In this document: piece by piece, positions 14,245 to 17,949 of the stretch
Layout: every line of letters begins with the position of its first letter
Numbering within the stretch: the first letter of the stretch is position 1
DNA from: Deltaproteobacteria bacterium
GTDB taxonomy: Bacteria > Desulfobacterota > Desulfobulbia > Desulfobulbales > Desulfobulbaceae
DNA length: 17,949 nt
Assembly: GCA_013151365.1 (NCBI GenBank)
Contig: JAADIK010000056.1
Span: 1-17,949, forward strand
Direction of reading: 5' to 3'
The notes under the pieces: generated by a model
What the model saw: the letters and a program-made list of their open reading frames with translations, nothing else
Databases searched by the model: none
What the model was told of the DNA's origin: nothing
Position numbers and translations under genes: made by a program

Positions 14245-15606
14245 ATGAGGATGAACAAAAAGAACAAATTGGCTCTGTTAGCGGCATCTCTGCTGGGTTT
14301 CATCTGCTTTATGAGCCCCGGAGGTAATCTTTACGCTCAGGAGGCGACTTCGAGCAGTGCCTGTATCAAGTGTCATACAGACCTGGAGGCAATGGACAGG
14401 TACGGGGCGGCTTCTGCCAGCAGTGCCGCCGCGATAGCTGGTTGAGGCGTTTCTGCTCCTCAGGTGAGGGGCCGGGATACATATGGCGTTTCCAAGAATT
14501 TTGTCAACTCGGTTCACGGCGAGATAGGTTGTATCAACTGTCACAAGGGAACTAATGTCAGCGACAAGGACAAAGCCCATAAGGGCATGGTCAAGGATCC
14601 TTCTGAAAAAGACGGAAGTGGGGTCTGCGGGGAGTGTCATGACGGCATAGCCGCTTCTTACAAGAATTCCATGCACTACAAGTTAAACGGGATTCTGGAC
14701 ATTGTCGGTACCATAACCAAACCCCATAAAATGGGTGATACTCTGTTGCCGGCAGCCTGGGGCCTTGACTGTGCAAACTGTCATGCCAGTTGCGGCAGCT
14801 GTCATGTTGCCTGGCCGGCCGTTGCGGAAGGTGGCCTGCTCAACCGTCACGAGTTCATGAAAACACCGCCCATGGACAAAACGTGTTACGCCTGCCATGG
14901 TTCCCGCTTCGCCGGTGAATATATGGGCAAACTGGGCGCTACCGCCGATGTCCATTATGAAAAGGGACAGATGGGTTGTGTCGATTGCCATAAGGCCGCC
15001 GAGCTCCACAAGACCGAGCCGAAGGGCGTCAATCGCTACTACGCGGTCAAGACCGTCCGCTGTACCCAGTGTCATCCCGATGCCGCCAAACCCGGCCGCT
15101 CCAAAATCGCCATGCACAATGCCCATAAGGCCGGTACTATCGCCTGTGCGGTTTGTCATGCCAACAAGTATTTCAACTGTGCAAATTGCCACGTTTCTCT
15201 CGATATAAAGCAACCTGGAAAAATTAAGGTTATTTTTCCGTCAGATCCGCTGTTCACCTTCAAAATCGGTAGAAATATCGATCGCGGTCCCAACAACCCC
15301 TATGAATATAACCTGGTCCGCCATACTCCTATGAAAAAGGATTCCCTGGCTTCCTTCCGTTATTTTCAGGCAGTGTTGAAAGGAGCGCCCGGTCCTAAGG
15401 ATCTCGTTTCTAATTATGACGCCCTGCCTACATGGAACTCGGCCTCGGTTCACAGTATCCAGCTGGATACGCCGCAGAACCGTTCCTGTAATGCGTGTCA
15501 TGGACACAAGGAATTATTCCTGACAAAAGACGATTTGGTTCCGGGTGATCCGGCTGCCAATCTGAAAGTCATTGTTAAGAAAATCCCTGCCAAATTAAAG
15601 CGGTAA
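14245..15606 (+). CDS. Exported 11-heme cytochrome c, probable selenoprotein (TGA at codon 67)
   Basis: Reading from ATG 14245, a signal peptide (MRMNKKNKLALLAASLLGF..., cleavage near residues 32-33) and the first heme motif CIKCH (40-44) are followed by an in-frame TGA at 14443-14445. The same frame then stays open to 15606, giving 453 residues with ten more CxxCH sites at Cys 96, 128, 176, 183, 214, 245, 273, 301, 312 and 415. A SECIS-like hairpin lies right after the TGA, so the codon is best read as selenocysteine 67 (context AIAG-U-GVSAP). Restarting at GTG 14464 would lose the export signal needed for heme attachment, arguing against two separate genes. AGGAGG (14235-14240) supports ATG 14245 or 14251. 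It leads an operon with two exported rhodaneses. Its likely role is periplasmic or outer-surface electron transfer, perhaps to sulfur or selenium compounds. A nonsense mutation remains possible. Confidence 0.78.
14443..14472 (+). promoter_or_regulatory. In-frame UGA with bacterial SECIS-like hairpin
   Basis: TGA (14443-14445) is followed after nine bases by GCTCCTC (14455-14461), loop AGGT (14462-14465) and GAGGGGC (14466-14472). That is seven pairs, one of them U-G. Beyond a U-C mismatch the stem can continue with weaker pairs (14449-14453 with 14474-14478). The apical loop starts 16 bases after the TGA and has G at its second position, within the known geometry of bacterial SECIS elements. 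The loop core AGGU also resembles that of Escherichia coli fdhF, where SelB binds. Confidence 0.68.
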
Positions 15607-15669
15607 GACAACGGCAGATAATGTGAAGTCCATAACATTCGTGCTAACGAGAATAAAAGGAGTACGTTC

Positions 15670-16623
15670 ATGATTAGAAAACGATTGCAATTAACGATAA
15701 TCACGCTGTTGTTGATCCTGACCGGAGGTTTCTCCGGAACGGCGACAGCCGCCGGGGTCAATCCCCTGGTCACCACTAAATGGCTTGCCGGGCATCTTGG
15801 CGACAAGAATCTTGTCCTCATCGATGTCAGAACAGTGACGAATTACGGTGTCGGTCACCTCCCCGGTGCCGTCAACATGCCCTATGCGAAGTTTGAGCCC
15901 ATGAGTGAAGACGACTCATGCCGGTTGATGCCGAGTCCGGCTGATTTGACTGCGCTGCTGCGTGGTCTGGGGGTAAACTCATCCAGTCATGTTGTTATCT
16001 ACGACCAAGGCAATACGGCCTCCGATGCGACCAAGGGCGCAGCCTCCTGCTGGATCCTGGAAGCCATGGGCATGAACAATGTTTCATACCTGGACGGCGG
16101 TTTCACCAAATGGACCTTTGAAGGAAGGATCATTGACAATAAAAAGCCGACCCCCAAGGCCGGCAATTTTACCGCTAAGCTGAATCCCGCCAGGTTGGCG
16201 ACGCTGAAGGAAGTTCGGGCCGCTGTCAAGGCCAAGAATGTGATCCTGCTTGATGCTCGTAGCGCCGACCAGCATTTCGGTACGACCAAAAGCGGCGAGG
16301 TGGAACGATTCGGTCATATTCCGGGTTCGCTCGACATGCCTGCCCCTTATCTTACCAATGCCGGGATCAACCGCGCTCCGGCCTATCTCAAGGCTAAAAA
16401 GGTCCTCGCCGCTATTGCAAGCGGGATCGGCCTGACCAAAAACAAGAACGCTGAAATCATTGTCTATTGCAACTCCGGACAGTTTGCCGGCCTGGACTAT
16501 TTCGTTCTCCATCGTATCTTGGGTTATAAGAACGTCAGTGTCTTTGACGGATCCATGATGGAGTACGCGAGTCACGATAAGCTGCCCCTGGTTCGGTTCG
16601 CATGGGGACATGTCAATAAGTAA
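15670..16623 (+). CDS. Exported tandem-domain rhodanese (sulfurtransferase), Cys267 active site
   Basis: A 317-residue protein with an N-terminal signal peptide (core about 8-20, cleavage near TATAA|G). It has two rhodanese domains: about 32-150, with the inactive-type loop YDQGNTAS at 111-118, and about 175-300, with the catalytic loop YCNSGQFAG at 266-274. Cys267 would carry the persulfide (or selenopersulfide) intermediate. This architecture, with an inactive first and active second domain, is that of thiosulfate/3-mercaptopyruvate sulfurtransferases, but here the protein is exported. AAAAGGAG lies upstream of ATG 15670, 63 bases after the cytochrome stop, so they are probably co-transcribed. 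It is a close paralogue of the next gene. The donor and acceptor are unknown; a role handing sulfane sulfur to or from the 11-heme cytochrome is inferred from position. Confidence 0.92.
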   Translation: MIRKRLQLTIITLLLILTGGFSGTATAAGVNPLVTTKWLAGHLGDKNLVLIDVRTVTNYGVGHLPGAVNMPYAKFEPMSEDDSCRLMPSPADLTALLRGLGVNSSSHVVIYDQGNTASDATKGAASCWILEAMGMNNVSYLDGGFTKWTFEGRIIDNKKPTPKAGNFTAKLNPARLATLKEVRAAVKAKNVILLDARSADQHFGTTKSGEVERFGHIPGSLDMPAPYLTNAGINRAPAYLKAKKVLAAIASGIGLTKNKNAEIIVYCNSGQFAGLDYFVLHRILGYKNVSVFDGSMMEYASHDKLPLVRFAWGHVNK

Positions 16624-16654
16624 TCAAGATTACATGACTGTTTGGAGGATAATG

Positions 16655-17599
16655 ATGAAAGCTATGAACAGAATACGGGCGTCACTTATTGGCGCAATTT
16701 TATTCCTTTTCTGTGTTCCGGCCCTGTCTTTCGCAGGCTCGGCCAATCTGGTCAGCGTCAGCTGGCTGGCCAGCCACATGCAGCAGAAAAACCTTGTTGT
16801 TCTGGATGTGAGTGATTTTACTCATTATGAACAGCATCACATTCCGGGGGCGGTTCGGGCCTTCGGCCCGTGGCAGGTCATGAATGCCGATTTTGTCGGT
16901 TTCATGATGCCCAGCCAGGATCAACTGGTTAAGATGCTGCGGACCTTTGGTGTGAATAACGGTTCCTTTGTCGTGGTGTACGACGAAGGGAACACGGCCA
17001 GTGACACCGCGAAGAGCGCCCGGGCACTTTGGACGCTTCATGTCCTGGGTCACTCTAATGTCGCTATTCTCGACGGCGGATTCTCCGCCTGGGACAGGGC
17101 GGGAAAAAAGGTTACCACGCAAGATAGTGCGCCTGTATATGGTAACTTCACGGCCAAGCCGGTTCCGGCCCTGGTTGCAACCTTAAAGGAAGTGAAGAAA
17201 AAGATCGGCTCCAAAAAGGTCGTTTTTCTCGACAACCGCGGTGCAGACGAATATTTTGGCCAGGAAAAAAGAAGCTACATCAAGCGGTTCGGTCACCTGC
17301 CGGGGGCACTGCTCTGGCCGGCCAAGTACATGACCAATGCCGGTATCGACTTTTCTCCGTCATTTTTCAGGAATCTGAAAGAGTTACGAAAGATGGCCAA
17401 AGGCGTAGGCATCCCCACGAACAAGAACGTCGAGATCATCACCTACAGTAATCAGGGCCTGTCTGCGGCCATGGGGTATTATGTCCTGCATGACCTCCTT
17501 GGTTACCGCAACGTCAAGCTCTACGACGGATCCATCCTGCAAGCCGCAGCCGTTAAGGCTGTACCCATGAGCATGAATGGCTGGGGGTTTGTCAAGTAA
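16655..17599 (+). CDS. Exported tandem-domain rhodanese lacking the catalytic Cys (Ser265)
   Basis: A 314-residue paralogue of the preceding gene, with a signal peptide (core about 10-24, cleavage near LSFA|GS) and two rhodanese domains (about 30-150 and 172-296). Shared segments include VVVYDEGNTASD, LDGGFSAW, LDNRGADEYFG and FGHLPGALL. In the second domain the catalytic loop reads YSNQGLSAA (264-272), with Ser265 where the first rhodanese has Cys267; the mature protein has no Cys at all. It therefore cannot form a persulfide in the normal way and may bind a ligand or partner instead. ATG 16655 is preferred: GGAGG (16644-16648) is six bases upstream, while ATG 16652 and the longer frame from 16610 are less well placed. 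It is the last gene before the terminator at 17631. Confidence 0.9.
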   Translation: MKAMNRIRASLIGAILFLFCVPALSFAGSANLVSVSWLASHMQQKNLVVLDVSDFTHYEQHHIPGAVRAFGPWQVMNADFVGFMMPSQDQLVKMLRTFGVNNGSFVVVYDEGNTASDTAKSARALWTLHVLGHSNVAILDGGFSAWDRAGKKVTTQDSAPVYGNFTAKPVPALVATLKEVKKKIGSKKVVFLDNRGADEYFGQEKRSYIKRFGHLPGALLWPAKYMTNAGIDFSPSFFRNLKELRKMAKGVGIPTNKNVEIITYSNQGLSAAMGYYVLHDLLGYRNVKLYDGSILQAAAVKAVPMSMNGWGFVK

Positions 17600-17630
17600 G
17601 TAGTCCCCCTCTTCATATCTCAACAACCAA

Positions 17631-17665
17631 AGGAGTCTGCCCAACCGGGCAGGCTCCTTTTTTTT
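17631..17665 (+). terminator. Intrinsic terminator of the cytochrome-rhodanese operon
   Basis: AGGAGTCTGCCC (17631-17642) pairs with GGGCAGGCTCCT (17647-17658) over an AACC loop, 12 pairs with one U-G, followed by an eight-base T-run (17658-17665). It lies 32 bases after the second rhodanese stop and marks the right end of the operon. Confidence 0.95.
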
Positions 17666-17949
17666 GCATGTTTTCTCCTCAAGCTTTCCGGTAAATGCGG
17701 CAAGATTCTCTGCTCTCATCCGTATAAACTTGTGTTTATGGCAAAAAAACAAGATAATAAATAGACACTTAATTGCATATCAACACTGCCTCGTCTCCAT
17801 CCCTCCTTGTTCAATCAAGGTAGCGTATGGCCAATAAGATTGGCAGGGCCAGGGACCATTGCGGTGTTATCCTGCCTTCTTGTTATTGATCCTGTTGGAA
17901 TGATATCCGGTTGGAACCAATAAGCCTGGCGAAAAATACGCAGATAATT
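17666..17949. other. Gene-free right edge
   Basis: No open frame with a plausible start and no RNA gene was recognised in these 284 bases, which are more AT-rich than the rest. A small hairpin, CCTTG/CAAGG, occurs near 17805-17820. The stretch probably holds the promoter region of a gene beyond the window, but no confident promoter was identified. Confidence 0.4.

Noticed and set aside
13943..14287. Minus-strand open frame of 114 codons after tonB
   Set aside because: No domain or ribosome binding site; it overlaps the inverted repeat and the start of the cytochrome gene.
14464..15606. A separate cytochrome gene starting at GTG 14464
   Set aside because: It would lack the signal peptide needed for heme c attachment and has no good ribosome binding site; reading through the TGA in the same frame explains the whole better.
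17840..17870. Sigma-54 promoter near TGGCAGGGCC...TTGC
   Set aside because: The GG and GC elements are not 10 bases apart as required.

Overview
The window looks like a chromosomal segment of an anaerobic, GC-rich Desulfobacterota (former Deltaproteobacteria), perhaps Desulfobulbales-like. This is inferred from its gene content: many c-type heme motifs, redox-sensing hybrid kinases, exported rhodaneses, a cobalamin riboswitch and a probable selenocysteine codon. No rRNA, tRNA, CRISPR array or insertion sequence was seen. Species-level placement is not possible from the sequence alone.

Layout. (1) 1-419, minus: the N-terminal part of a CbpA-type J-domain co-chaperone that runs off the left edge. 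(2) 588-4877, plus: a tightly packed cluster of shikimate kinase (aroK), chorismate synthase (aroC), a GT5 glycogen/starch synthase (glgA) that needs one frame change at a TTTT run, and an unrecognised protein with a C-terminal TPR-like repeat. (3) 4933-5040: a 108-nt near-continuous hairpin, followed by NAD-dependent glyceraldehyde-3-phosphate dehydrogenase (5073-6077). (4) 11614-6135, minus: a signalling operon read right to left. It holds an exported tetraheme cytochrome c, a 1107-residue membrane hybrid histidine kinase with its own CxxCH heme motif, a DivK-like single-domain receiver, and a receiver-histidine kinase. (5) 11811-13934, plus: from a nearly symmetric AT-rich divergent promoter region, a cobalamin riboswitch with an intrinsic terminator precedes exbB-exbD-tonB, the energiser of outer-membrane TonB-dependent transport. 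(6) 14245-17665, plus: an exported multiheme cytochrome c with 11 CxxCH motifs, interrupted by one in-frame TGA and followed at the right distance by a bacterial-type SECIS hairpin, then two exported tandem-domain rhodaneses and a strong terminator. (7) 17666-17949: no gene seen.

How the parts fit. The left half is central carbon metabolism (aromatic precursors, glycogen, glycolysis). The minus-strand operon is a candidate periplasmic redox-sensing relay: heme proteins outside, phosphorelay inside. The B12-controlled TonB set would supply energy for corrinoid uptake when cobalamin is scarce. The most notable unit is the right-hand operon. It pairs a candidate selenocysteine-containing 11-heme cytochrome with one catalytically plausible rhodanese (Cys267) and one paralogue that has Ser in place of the catalytic Cys. 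This suggests a periplasmic sulfur or selenium oxyanion/electron-transfer system. The gene composition (rhodanese plus multiheme cytochrome) recalls clusters known in Geobacter, but homology could not be tested here.
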